This document shows, piece after piece, positions 39,564-48,319 of a stretch of DNA of 64,000 nucleotides. This DNA is from NZQO01 sp964639255 (GTDB taxonomy: Bacteria > Bacteroidota > Bacteroidia > Flavobacteriales > Flavobacteriaceae): contig CAZXDP010000003.1 of NCBI GenBank assembly GCA_964639255.1, positions 54,597 through 118,596 of the forward strand, written 5' to 3'. The notes below the pieces were generated by a model that saw only the letters and a list, made by a program, of their open reading frames with translations, searched no databases and was not told the DNA's origin. Position numbers and translations under genes: made by a program. Within the stretch, counting starts at the first letter, position 1; each line of letters starts with the position of its first letter.

Positions 39564-40992
39564 CCTAATAATGCTTGTCTCCTTGGGGGCGGTCAATGTG
39601 CTGGCCCAAGAAGTGGTCGTAGCAGACAGCACCGGGGTGGTGAAAAACTCAGAGGTTTACACCGAAAGAGTAGAAAAAAAACGCGATTCCGCCAAGCCCT
39701 TTACGCGCTTTAAGGCAGAGGGGGTAATTTCGGTAGTGGGCGATTACGTAATCTTAGACAGCGATATTGACAAGGCGTATCTGGAAATGAAACAGAGTCG
39801 AGGCTCGGTAGACGATATAAACCGTTGCCAGATGTTGGGTAAGTTAATGGAAGATAAACTTTACTTGCACCAAGCAGAGGTAGATAGCTTAACGGTGAAC
39901 GAGGCTCAGGTAAGCGCCCGCGTAGACCAACAACTCCAGTATATTATTGGCGAGATTGGCAGCGAGGAAAAAGTGCTTCAGTTTTACCGTAAGAACAGCT
40001 TGCCAGAACTTCGACAAGAATTGTATGATAATGTGAAGGAAATAGAGCTTACGGGTATGATGCAGGGAAAGGTCGTCGAGAATGTTGAGGTAACACCTGA
40101 GGAGGTACGCGAATTTTTCTTTTCCATACCAGAGGAAGATCGTCCAGTAATAGGTGCCGAAGTTGAAGTGGCGCAAATTGTTATTGAACCTGAAATCTCA
40201 GCAGAGTCGCGCCAAGACGTGATAGACCGTCTTAACGAAATGCGCTTGGACGTGGTGGAAAACGGCGCCAGTTTTTCCAGCAAGGCGGTCTTGTACTCGA
40301 AAGATCCGGGATCGAGTTCCAAGGGCGGTATGATTAAAGCCGTTACACGAACCTCACCACTGGCCAAAGAATTTAAGGACCAAGCATTTTCCCTATTGGA
40401 AGGGGAGGTGAGCCAGCCTTTCGAGACCGAGTTCGGTTTCCATATATTATACGTAGATAAAATTCGCGGACAGGAAGTAGACGTACGCCATATCCTATTG
40501 TTCCCAGATGTGTCGCAAAGTGCGATTGATAAGGCACGCGAGGAAATTGAGACCATACGGCAGCGTATTGTCGATGGCGAGATTACCTTTGCCGAGGCGG
40601 CAAGGGCATCTTCAGATGAGGTGGAGACACGAAATAATGGGGGCCAATTGGTAAACCCCGTTTCGTTCGACACACGTTTCGATCTTACTAAAATGGAGCC
40701 TACCTTGAGTGCGCAGGTGTACAATCTGGAAAAGGGTGAGGTAAGCAGTATACTTTCAGACCAAGATTATACCGGCAAGCGTAAATTCAAGATTCTTACC
40801 GTTACAGATCGTTACGAGGAACATCAAGCCGAATTTAAGAAGGACTACGAAAAAATTAAGGAACTAGCCCTTAAGGAAAAGCAGATTCGAGTAATTGAAG
40901 AGTGGCAGGATAAGAAAATAATGGAAACCTATGTGAATGTGAACGAAGACTATGTAGATTGCAATTTCGCTAGCAATTGGTTGAAAAAATAA
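39520..40992 (+). CDS. surA: SurA-like periplasmic peptidyl-prolyl isomerase
   Basis: A 490-residue exported foldase of the SurA family. The signal peptide (residues 1-30, ending VLAQ) has a basic start, which supports ATG 39520 over ATG 39571. The N-terminal chaperone part (about 65-185) has GVISVVGDYVILDSDIDKAY. The first parvulin domain (about 215-320) has VEVAQIVIEP, SKDPGSSSKGGMIK and FGFHILYVDK. The second (about 320-430) has DVRHILLF, FAEAARASSDEVETRNNGGQL and a less conserved end. It should guide unfolded outer-membrane proteins through the periplasm. Gene symbol is by family resemblance. It ends 10 bases before moxR. Confidence 0.88.
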   Translation: MQLRTRILKSITRSSLIMLVSLGAVNVLAQEVVVADSTGVVKNSEVYTERVEKKRDSAKPFTRFKAEGVISVVGDYVILDSDIDKAYLEMKQSRGSVDDINRCQMLGKLMEDKLYLHQAEVDSLTVNEAQVSARVDQQLQYIIGEIGSEEKVLQFYRKNSLPELRQELYDNVKEIELTGMMQGKVVENVEVTPEEVREFFFSIPEEDRPVIGAEVEVAQIVIEPEISAESRQDVIDRLNEMRLDVVENGASFSSKAVLYSKDPGSSSKGGMIKAVTRTSPLAKEFKDQAFSLLEGEVSQPFETEFGFHILYVDKIRGQEVDVRHILLFPDVSQSAIDKAREEIETIRQRIVDGEITFAEAARASSDEVETRNNGGQLVNPVSFDTRFDLTKMEPTLSAQVYNLEKGEVSSILSDQDYTGKRKFKILTVTDRYEEHQAEFKKDYEKIKELALKEKQIRVIEEWQDKKIMETYVNVNEDYVDCNFASNWLKK

Positions 40993-41002
40993 ACAGAATA
41001 GT

Positions 41003-41956
41003 ATGTCAGACGTCGCAGCGGTTAACCAATTGGTAACCAAGTACAATGCCTTAAGACAGGAGATTAAAAAAGTTATTGTAGGGCAAGATGAAGTGGTAGA
41101 ACAGGTTCTGCTCGCCATTTTCTCTGGTGGTCACGCCCTATTAATTGGGGTACCGGGATTGGCGAAAACCTTATTGGTAAATACGGTGGCACAAACGCTC
41201 GGTTTGGAGTTCAAGCGAATTCAATTTACACCCGATTTAATGCCAAGTGATATATTAGGTTCAGAGATATTAGATAAGAACAGGGAGTTCCAATTCATCA
41301 AGGGGCCTATCTTCGCCAATATTATACTAGCCGATGAAATTAACAGGACGCCGCCCAAAACCCAAGCTGCCTTGCTGGAAGCTATGCAGGAACGCGCAGT
41401 TACCGTCGCGGGCCATCATTATACCTTAGACAAGCCCTATTTTGTTTTAGCTACCCAGAATCCCATCGAGCAAGAGGGGACATACCCATTGCCCGAGGCT
41501 CAATTAGATCGATTTATGTTCGCCATCAACCTTGAATATCCCTCGTTCGAGGAAGAGGTAGAAGTGGTTAAAACCACCACGACAGGCAACGAGGTAACGG
41601 TAAATGCACTTTTTGATGCGAAAGCAATTATCGAATACCAACAACTCATAAGAAAAATACCGGTGGCCGATAATGTCGTGGAATATGCGGTGCGGCTGGT
41701 AGGTAAAACAAGGCCCAATGGCGACAGCGCACCAGATTTGGTAAAAAACTATATCGATTGGGGGGCAGGCCCGCGGGCTTCTCAAAACCTAATTTTGGGA
41801 GCAAAGGCCCACGCTGCGCTTCACGGAAAATATTCGCCAGACATTGAAGATGTTCAAAAAGTTGCCGTAGGAATTCTTCGCCATAGAATGATCAAGAACT
41901 ACAAAGCAGAAGCTGAAGGCCTTTCAATTGAAACTATCATCGAGCGGCTTTTTTAA
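41003..41956 (+). CDS. MoxR-family AAA ATPase
   Basis: A 317-residue cytoplasmic AAA+ ATPase. It has Walker A GVPGLAKTLL, Walker B IILADEINRTPPKTQ, sensor-1 FVLATQNPIEQEGTYPLPEAQLDRF (split here by the family pattern) and the C-terminal lid with GPRASQNLILGAKA. MoxR ATPases act as chaperones for the assembly of metalloenzymes and VWA-domain complexes. The usual DUF58, VWA (Bat) genes do not follow it here. It lies directly after the surA-like genes, an order I recall from other flavobacteria, so a link to envelope maturation is possible. Confidence 0.94.
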   Translation: MSDVAAVNQLVTKYNALRQEIKKVIVGQDEVVEQVLLAIFSGGHALLIGVPGLAKTLLVNTVAQTLGLEFKRIQFTPDLMPSDILGSEILDKNREFQFIKGPIFANIILADEINRTPPKTQAALLEAMQERAVTVAGHHYTLDKPYFVLATQNPIEQEGTYPLPEAQLDRFMFAINLEYPSFEEEVEVVKTTTTGNEVTVNALFDAKAIIEYQQLIRKIPVADNVVEYAVRLVGKTRPNGDSAPDLVKNYIDWGAGPRASQNLILGAKAHAALHGKYSPDIEDVQKVAVGILRHRMIKNYKAEAEGLSIETIIERLF

Positions 41957-41993
41957 GTAAATGGGTCTCGCAGGTTTCCTCAGCCTATTTTAG

Positions 41994-42001
41994 TACCTTC
42001 G
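41994..42001 (+). promoter_or_regulatory. Minus-7 box variant TACCTTCG
   Basis: One mismatch to TAnnTTTG, 27 bases before the GTG start of the acyltransferase gene. Confidence 0.4.
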
Positions 42002-42028
42002 TCGCATAACCTCGGTAAAGCCGATTTT

Positions 42029-43177
42029 GTGCAACTAGAGTATTCGAAGCGAATTTTCGGACTTGATTTAATGCGCGCCACCGCAATATTGTGCGTGGTG
42101 GTTGCCCACGTACTCTGGATTTTTCCTGAGGCCAAGGGCCCCTTGGTTAGTTTACTGCATCTTGCCGGCGTAACAGGTGTAGAGATTTTCTTCGTATTAA
42201 GTGGATTTCTCATAGGGCGCATACTGTATAGAATTATCACTGCCGAAAACGGTACGCGGGGCCATCTAGGCTATTTTTTGGTACGGCGCTGGTTTCGAAC
42301 CTTGCCCAACTATTACTTGGTGCTGCTTATAAACATCGCTATCGTGCTGTATATTGGACGCGAATTGCCAGATACCTTGGTGCTTTACTTTTTATTCTTA
42401 CAAAATCTCACCTTTGGCATGGATATCTTCTTTACGGAATCATGGAGCCTGCCCATAGAAGAGGTCGCCTATGTTATTGGTCCAGCCCTGTTATATATTG
42501 GAATTTTGCTTCCCGGTAGGCCATCGCGGAAGAAAATATTCCTCTGGGTCACACTTCTTATTATTGCATTTTTCATGTTCACGAAGTTGGTGTACCAAAG
42601 CACAGTTGAAACCAACTCCCCCGAGATTTGGAATATCAATCTAAAGGCTGTTGTACTGTACCGTGTAGATGCCATTTATACCGGAGTATTGGCGGCCTAT
42701 CTTTCAATTAACTACCCGAACGAGTGGGCGCGTCGCAAATTTCAAATGGTATTTCTGGGAATGATACTGTTCTTTTTGTTGCAATTCTTGGTATCGGCCG
42801 TGCACCTATCGTATGCAGGACATCCTTTTTTCTGGAGTGTACTCTACCTGCCACTGGGTTCATTGGCCATTGCATTGTTCCTACCTGTACTTTCCCAATG
42901 GCGACAGCCACCGAGCCGCATCGTAAAGACAATTACCTTTATAAGCGTCGTTTCCTATGGAATGTATTTGCTGCATTATTCCATTATCCTTCAGCTTATG
43001 CGCTACTTTTTTCCCATCGAGAATTTGTCATTCGTGGAAAAACTAGCGTATTCCCTCGCTTATTTGGTGGGTACGGTAGGGCTCGCATATGTTCTTTACA
43101 TTGTATATGAAAAACCCGTTATGGATATTCGCGATAGGAAGAGGATCAAGCAATTATTTTCAAAAAAACCTCATTAA
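42029..43177 (+). CDS. Acyltransferase 3 family integral membrane protein (OafA/YrhL type)
   Basis: A 382-residue membrane protein with about ten spans. It matches the acyltransferase-3 family: RIFGLDLMRATAILCVVVAHVLW (split into the first span), then GVTGVEIFFVLSGFLIGRIL, the RRWFRTLPNYYLVL loop, and SWSLPIEEVAYVIGP, which carries the conserved W-S-L-x-x-E. These enzymes transfer acetyl or other acyl groups to cell-surface sugars or lipids from the cytoplasmic side. The start is the GTG at 42029; the next ATG (M15) would cut the first conserved segment. No glycan locus surrounds it, so the acceptor is unknown. Confidence 0.9.
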   Translation: MQLEYSKRIFGLDLMRATAILCVVVAHVLWIFPEAKGPLVSLLHLAGVTGVEIFFVLSGFLIGRILYRIITAENGTRGHLGYFLVRRWFRTLPNYYLVLLINIAIVLYIGRELPDTLVLYFLFLQNLTFGMDIFFTESWSLPIEEVAYVIGPALLYIGILLPGRPSRKKIFLWVTLLIIAFFMFTKLVYQSTVETNSPEIWNINLKAVVLYRVDAIYTGVLAAYLSINYPNEWARRKFQMVFLGMILFFLLQFLVSAVHLSYAGHPFFWSVLYLPLGSLAIALFLPVLSQWRQPPSRIVKTITFISVVSYGMYLLHYSIILQLMRYFFPIENLSFVEKLAYSLAYLVGTVGLAYVLYIVYEKPVMDIRDRKRIKQLFSKKPH

Positions 43178-43307
43178 CACATTTGTAATTTTTGCAATGA
43201 ATATTTGAAAAACACACAGTTTTATAGATAAAAATTAAGTTAATCATAAATTATATTTATCAATACTGCTGAAACATTAAACACTTTTAAATAAGGGCTT
43301 TATTTTG

Positions 43308-43315
43308 TAGTTTTG
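43308..43315 (+). promoter_or_regulatory. Minus-7 box TAGTTTTG of aconitase
   Basis: A perfect TAnnTTTG box 32 bases before ATG 43348. The intergenic region before it (43178-43307) is A/T-rich and holds nothing else that I can name. Confidence 0.65.
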
Positions 43316-43347
43316 CAGAACTAAAAAATCAAAAATAAAATACTACT

Positions 43348-45612
43348 ATGGCATTCGATGTTGATATGATCAAAAAGGTATATTCCCAAATTGAGTCGCG
43401 GGTGGACAAAGCGCGCGAAATCGTGGGTAAGCCCTTAACCCTTTCAGAAAAAATTCTTTATAGCCACTTGTGGGACGGTACACCTACGACCGCCTATACC
43501 CGCGGAAAGGATTATGTAGATTTTGCACCAGATCGTATTGCCTGTCAAGATGCCACGGCCCAGATGGCCTTGTTGCAGTTTATGCAAGCCGGTAAAGATA
43601 AAGTAGCTGTGCCCACAACCGTACACTGCGACCATTTAATACAGGCAAAGCAGGGAGCAGCGGCCGATTTAAAGCGCGCCAATGAAACGAGCCACGAGGT
43701 ATTCGATTTCCTGGAATCGGTTTCCAACAAATATGGTATTGGCTTCTGGAAGCCCGGAGCCGGAATCATCCACCAAGTAGTTTTGGAAAATTATGCTTTT
43801 CCTGGCGGCATGATGATAGGTACCGATAGCCATACAGTGAACGCCGGTGGATTGGGAATGGTTGCGATTGGTGTTGGCGGCGCCGATGCAGTAGACGTAA
43901 TGGCCGGTATGCCTTGGGAGTTAAAATTTCCGAAGTTGATAGGCGTAAAGCTCACTGGCGAGATTAGTGGTTGGACAGCCTCTAAGGATGTAATACTAAA
44001 AGTGGCCGAAATACTCACTGTAAAAGGTGGTACGGGTGCTATTGTCGAATATTTTGGCCCTGGGGCACGCAATCTTTCCTGCACAGGAAAAGGAACTATC
44101 TGCAATATGGGAGCCGAAATTGGGGCCACGACTTCAACCTTTGGATACGACGATGCGATGGAACGGTTTCTACGGGCGACCGATAGGGAAGAGATAGCCG
44201 ACGAGGCCAACAAAATTCGCGATTACCTAACTGGAGATCCTGAAGTTTATGAAAATCCTGAGCAATATTTTGACCAAGTAATCGAAATTAATCTTTCAGA
44301 ATTGCGTCCACACCTTAATGGACCTTTTACCCCCGATTTAGCGACACCCGTGGGCCAGCTGGGAGAAAAGGCACGAAAGAACGATTGGCCCCTAAAGGTC
44401 GAGTGGGGTCTCATCGGGTCGTGTACCAACTCTTCTTATGAAGATTTAACGCGGGCTGCTTCTATTGCACAACAGGCTATAGATAAAAAATTGAAACCCA
44501 AGAGCGATTTCGGGATCAACCCAGGATCTGAACAAATTAGATTTACGGCAGAGCGGGATGGGTTGTTGAGTGTTTTCGAAAATTTGGGTGCCACCATTTT
44601 CACGAACGCCTGCGGACCTTGTATTGGCCAGTGGGATCGTAGCGATATGATGGGTGACGAGAAAAATACTATCGTTCACTCCTTTAACCGTAATTTTTCT
44701 AAGCGCGCCGACGGAAACCCGAATACCCACGCCTTTGTTGGCTCTCCAGAAATGGTGGCCGCAATCGCCATTTCGGGGCGATTGGATTTTGACCCGATGA
44801 ACGACACCCTCATCAATGAGGACGGGGAAGAGGTAAGGTTAGACGAACCTCGTGGCATTGAACTGCCTCCCAAAGGTTTTGAAGTTGAAGATAATGGCTA
44901 CCTAGCTCCCAAGGAAGATGGTAGCGACGTAGAGGTTAAAGTCGCGAAAGATAGCGAGCGGCTTCAATTGCTAAGCCCGTTCGAGCCTATTCGCGATGAA
45001 GAACTTCAAGGTGTTAAATTGCTTATCAAAGCCTTCGGCAAATGTACTACAGACCATATCTCAATGGCAGGTCCGTGGTTGCGCTACCGAGGTCACCTAG
45101 ATAATATTGCAAACAATACCTTGATTGGTGCGGTGAACGCTTTCAATAAAAAGACCAACTTCGTAAAAAACCAACTCGATGGGGAATATGGGGGAGTGCC
45201 TGATGTGCAACGCCAGTACAAGGCCAAGGGGATAAAAACCATCGTTGTGGGAGACCATAATTATGGAGAAGGTTCCTCTAGGGAACACGCTGCAATGCAA
45301 CCACGGCACCTTGGCGTAGCAGCTGTTTTGGTAAAGTCGTTTGCTCGCATTCACGAAACAAATTTGAAAAAACAAGGAATGCTAGCCCTTACGTTTGCGA
45401 ATGAAGCCGATTACGACAAAATTCAAGAAGATGATACCTTCAATTTTGTAGATATTTCAGAATTTTCTGAAGGTAAACCACTCACCATTGAAGTAGTCCA
45501 TGCCGATGGCAGTAAGGATACCATTAAAGCCAACCATACGTATAATGACGCACAAATTCGCTGGTATCGGGAAGGTTCGGCGCTTAATTTAATCAAGAAG
45601 CAAAATGCCTAA
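43348..45612 (+). CDS. Aconitate hydratase (mitochondrial-type)
   Basis: Interconverts citrate and isocitrate in the TCA cycle. The 754-residue protein resembles mitochondrial aconitase rather than AcnA or AcnB of E. coli. The iron-sulfur cysteines are visible: one in LIGSCTNSSYEDLTRAAS and two in FTNACGPCIGQW. Active-site segments include QDATAQMALLQF, VHCDHLIQAKQG, GTDSHTVNAGGLGM and, in the swivelling C-terminal domain, GDHNYGEGSSREHAAMQPRH split between strands. Length fits the family. It is a single-gene unit, closed by the terminator at 45634-45667. Confidence 0.96.
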   Translation: MAFDVDMIKKVYSQIESRVDKAREIVGKPLTLSEKILYSHLWDGTPTTAYTRGKDYVDFAPDRIACQDATAQMALLQFMQAGKDKVAVPTTVHCDHLIQAKQGAAADLKRANETSHEVFDFLESVSNKYGIGFWKPGAGIIHQVVLENYAFPGGMMIGTDSHTVNAGGLGMVAIGVGGADAVDVMAGMPWELKFPKLIGVKLTGEISGWTASKDVILKVAEILTVKGGTGAIVEYFGPGARNLSCTGKGTICNMGAEIGATTSTFGYDDAMERFLRATDREEIADEANKIRDYLTGDPEVYENPEQYFDQVIEINLSELRPHLNGPFTPDLATPVGQLGEKARKNDWPLKVEWGLIGSCTNSSYEDLTRAASIAQQAIDKKLKPKSDFGINPGSEQIRFTAERDGLLSVFENLGATIFTNACGPCIGQWDRSDMMGDEKNTIVHSFNRNFSKRADGNPNTHAFVGSPEMVAAIAISGRLDFDPMNDTLINEDGEEVRLDEPRGIELPPKGFEVEDNGYLAPKEDGSDVEVKVAKDSERLQLLSPFEPIRDEELQGVKLLIKAFGKCTTDHISMAGPWLRYRGHLDNIANNTLIGAVNAFNKKTNFVKNQLDGEYGGVPDVQRQYKAKGIKTIVVGDHNYGEGSSREHAAMQPRHLGVAAVLVKSFARIHETNLKKQGMLALTFANEADYDKIQEDDTFNFVDISEFSEGKPLTIEVVHADGSKDTIKANHTYNDAQIRWYREGSALNLIKKQNA

Positions 45613-45633
45613 CACGATCTCAAATTGATTGAT

Positions 45634-45667
45634 AAAACCCTCCTATACCACATAGAGAGGGTTTTTT
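45634..45667 (+). terminator. Intrinsic terminator after aconitase
   Basis: Stem AAAACCCTC / GAGGGTTTT, extended by CTAT/ATAG across a bulged A, followed by six T on the plus strand. Confidence 0.88.
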
Positions 45668-45674
45668 ATATCTT

Positions 45675-46235
45675 ATGAAATTTATTAAAAATAATTGGGC
45701 GAATATCCTGTTGATTATCATGTTGTCGCTGGTACTCATACCGAAAACGGGCACCCCTATAAAAGTATTTGTGCAGCGCATTCTAGCGATGAGTCCGGCT
45801 ATTACAAAAACAGAAGAACGGAATATCGTAACAGAATACCAGTGGCCCTTACAGACATTGGAAGGTGATTGGAAGGACTTTTCAGAGTCTAAGGGTAGGG
45901 TGGTGCTGCTTAATTTTTGGGCAACGTGGTGTCCGCCGTGCATCGCTGAATTGCCTAGCTTACAGTCACTTTACGATCGTTTTGGTGAGCAAGTAGATTT
46001 CTACTTGGTCACCGCTGAGGCGCCCGAAAAAGTACGTCGGTTTCTTCAAAAAAAAGGGTATCACCTTCCAGTGTATGTACAGACGGTGCGAGCACCCCAA
46101 GGAATCGATGCAGAAGCTTTGCCTACCACATACCTTATTTCCAAAAACGGGAGTGTCGTAATTCGCGAAACGGGCGCGGCGCGATGGGACAGCCCTGAGG
46201 TACTAGAAATACTATCCTCACTACTGAATGATTAA
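45675..46235 (+). CDS. TlpA-like membrane-anchored thioredoxin
   Basis: A 186-residue protein with an N-terminal membrane anchor (about residues 8-24) and a periplasmic thioredoxin fold. The active site is WCPPC in NFWATWCPPCIAELPSL, and the cis-Pro lies in ALPTTYLI. The family reduces or oxidises disulfides in periplasmic proteins or cytochrome c maturation. Its stop overlaps the stop region of the convergent lycopene cyclase gene by four bases. It begins only eight bases after the aconitase terminator, and no good promoter box is visible, so it may be expressed by readthrough or from a weak promoter. Confidence 0.92.
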   Translation: MKFIKNNWANILLIIMLSLVLIPKTGTPIKVFVQRILAMSPAITKTEERNIVTEYQWPLQTLEGDWKDFSESKGRVVLLNFWATWCPPCIAELPSLQSLYDRFGEQVDFYLVTAEAPEKVRRFLQKKGYHLPVYVQTVRAPQGIDAEALPTTYLISKNGSVVIRETGAARWDSPEVLEILSSLLND

Positions 46236-46927
46236 CCCTGTCGTTTCTTTTTTCTTTGGAACCTTTCGGTGCACCAAAACACCGTTAAGAGCATTCCCAA
46301 GTTATAAATGGTATCTTCCAGAGGAATGGTCCCTAGCCGGATGCCCATATTTTCTTCATTGTTATACCATACCACGGGAGTTTCGGTAAAAAACCCCGTT
46401 AGGGCACCGTTGACTAAAAAAAAGGGAATGAGAATGACAACATAGGTAGCCAAAAAGCGAGCCAATAAATTGCGGTCGCTATTATATACCAAGCCCAGTA
46501 ATACCAATGCATAACTGAAGTTCACAAAGGTGTACCAGCGGTCATAGTAATACCAAAGGCCCAGGATCATAGCAGTTACCAAAGCGACATAGACCACGTT
46601 GGTAGTTCGCTTTCCGAGGCGAAAATTGGGGAACAGTACCAACAATGCATAATGGGTAAAAATACAGGCATAGGGAATGCAAACGAAGAATATCCATTCC
46701 TCTAAGGGCAAACCCAAAAAATAAGCGCCGGTTAGGTAAAAATTATTAAAACCCCAAAAACCAAAATGGGTAAACAGTATATCCCATGGTAAAAAAATAG
46801 CCATCATAACCAACAAGGCGGGAAAAAAATAGGGCCATCTTTTATAGAACCGCAGTCTGGGATGGAAACTGAAAAGAAAAGGAACCGAAAGCGACCCAAT
46901 GTTCAGCCACAGGTAAAGGCTGTCCAT
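46232..46927 (-). CDS. crtY: Lycopene beta-cyclase, fused CrtYcd type
   Basis: Cyclises both ends of lycopene to beta-carotene in the membrane. The 231-residue protein has two copies of the lycopene-cyclase domain that are separate CrtYc and CrtYd proteins in actinobacteria. Each holds a PLEE/PLED motif: GLPLEEWIFF in the first and IPLEDTIYN in the second. Six to seven membrane spans are visible, and the C-terminus is basic (RFQRKKKRQG). It is the last gene of the carotenoid unit, three bases after crtZ, and overlaps the convergent TlpA gene by four bases. Confidence 0.93.
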   Translation of the reverse strand: MDSLYLWLNIGSLSVPFLFSFHPRLRFYKRWPYFFPALLVMMAIFLPWDILFTHFGFWGFNNFYLTGAYFLGLPLEEWIFFVCIPYACIFTHYALLVLFPNFRLGKRTTNVVYVALVTAMILGLWYYYDRWYTFVNFSYALVLLGLVYNSDRNLLARFLATYVVILIPFFLVNGALTGFFTETPVVWYNNEENMGIRLGTIPLEDTIYNLGMLLTVFWCTERFQRKKKRQG

Positions 46928-46930
46928 ACC

Positions 46931-47380
46931 TTACTTTTTAAAAAATTTAAGAGGTGGGAACAACATTCCGAAGCATTCGCCCTTATCCTTCCCTAAATGC
47001 TTATGGTGAATTTTATGGGCTCTACGAATACCCTTGGCGTACCAGTTGTTCGCATTTCGGAACATCTTGAAGCGTTGGTGGATAAAAATATCGTGGACAA
47101 AAAAATAAGTCACACCGTAAGCAAAAATACCGAGGCCAATGGGCAGGCCGGCCCAAAAGTCATAATACTGCCAAGATACAAAACAGCCTATGCTCACGGC
47201 AGCATAGAATATAAAAAATAAATCGTTTCGCTCCCACCAACTGCTATGGTCTTTGCGATGGTGGTCCTTGTGCAGGCTCCATAAAAAACCGTGCATGATA
47301 TATTTATGCGTAAACCACGCCATAAATTCCATACTACAGAACGTGACTAGGAAAATCAATATCCAAAGAAATACATCCAT
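46931..47380 (-). CDS. crtZ: Beta-carotene hydroxylase CrtZ
   Basis: A 149-residue di-iron membrane hydroxylase that turns beta-carotene to zeaxanthin. The His clusters that bind iron are complete: HKYIMHG, HKDHHRKDH, HDIFIHQR and HKIHHKH. Three to four membrane spans lie between them. Length is typical of the short bacterial CrtZ. It is placed three bases before crtY and 69 bases after crtB. No ketolase (crtW) gene is nearby, so zeaxanthin is the expected end product. Confidence 0.95.
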   Translation of the reverse strand: MDVFLWILIFLVTFCSMEFMAWFTHKYIMHGFLWSLHKDHHRKDHSSWWERNDLFFIFYAAVSIGCFVSWQYYDFWAGLPIGLGIFAYGVTYFFVHDIFIHQRFKMFRNANNWYAKGIRRAHKIHHKHLGKDKGECFGMLFPPLKFFKK

Positions 47381-47449
47381 AATCTTTCAAAAATTCAATT
47401 TATTAAGGTCGTGCCTTATCGTAATACTACAAAGATAGCAGTCCAGAGG

Positions 47450-48319
47450 TTAACGAACCAGCTTCAACTGGTATTTTACATAGCATCGGGTAAGCAAACC
47501 CACTTTTTCATAATTGGGTACGCGAATGCGTTTGTTCTTGATTTCAAGAGCAGGCGTTCGGTGCAATTTTTTGAGAAGGCGACGATAATAGCGGTAAGCC
47601 ATATATACTCCAAATTTAGCCTCGGCCGGTAGCTGTAAAATTCCTTGGTAGCCCTGTTTAAAATCTTCTTCGATTTCGAGAATTATTTTTTCTTTTGAAG
47701 GTTCATCGAGGGCATTCAAATTCGTATTCGGAAAATAAGTACGGCTCAAACCTTCATAATCTTCCTTTAAATCGCGTAGAAAGTTCACTTTTTGGAAGGC
47801 CGAACCCAAATGCATTGCCGAGTCTTTTAGAACTTCATACTTTTTTATATCTCCCTTCACGAACACCTTAAGGCACATAAGTCCCACCACATCTGCCGAT
47901 CCATAAATATATTCCCTGTATTCTGCCTGTGTGCTATATTCGGTTTTGCTCAAATCCTGTCGCATACTTTTCATGAACGAGTCGATGAGATGCCTATCGA
48001 TACCATAGCGGTGTACGGTATGTTGAAAAGAATTTAAAATAGGATTAAGACTTATTTTTTCTGAAAGTGCGTACTCAAGGTCGGCTTCAAAACGGTCGAA
48101 AAGGGCTGCCTGCGGATACTGGTGAAACGAATCGACAATTTCATCGGCGAATCGCACAAATCCATATATATTATAGATGTCTTGCCTAATGGTAGGTGCC
48201 AACATCTTGGTGGCCAGCGAAAAGGAAGTGCTATAGGCATTGGTCACGGCCTTGCTGCAACTGCGCGATACGATGTCAAAAATTTCTTTCACGGTGGTAG
48301 TATTATTTTTCTTTTTCAA
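47450..48319 (-). CDS. crtB: Phytoene synthase CrtB
   Basis: Condenses two GGPP molecules to phytoene. The 289-residue protein has the squalene/phytoene synthase fold with both aspartate-rich motifs: RFADEIVDSFH near residue 55 (DxxxD) and LRDLKEDYEGLSRTYFP in the second half. YSTSFSLATKMLAP near the start and GSADVVGLMCLKVF in the middle are characteristic. The start at 48319 overlaps the crtI stop by 17 bases, so translation is coupled. The GGPP synthase gene is not in the window. Confidence 0.95.
   Translation of the reverse strand: MKKKNNTTTVKEIFDIVSRSCSKAVTNAYSTSFSLATKMLAPTIRQDIYNIYGFVRFADEIVDSFHQYPQAALFDRFEADLEYALSEKISLNPILNSFQHTVHRYGIDRHLIDSFMKSMRQDLSKTEYSTQAEYREYIYGSADVVGLMCLKVFVKGDIKKYEVLKDSAMHLGSAFQKVNFLRDLKEDYEGLSRTYFPNTNLNALDEPSKEKIILEIEEDFKQGYQGILQLPAEAKFGVYMAYRYYRRLLKKLHRTPALEIKNKRIRVPNYEKVGLLTRCYVKYQLKLVR

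Noticed and set aside
43178..43347. Hidden gene or RNA in the A/T-rich gap before aconitase
   Set aside because: No ORF with protein character and no strong stem; only a promoter box is supported.
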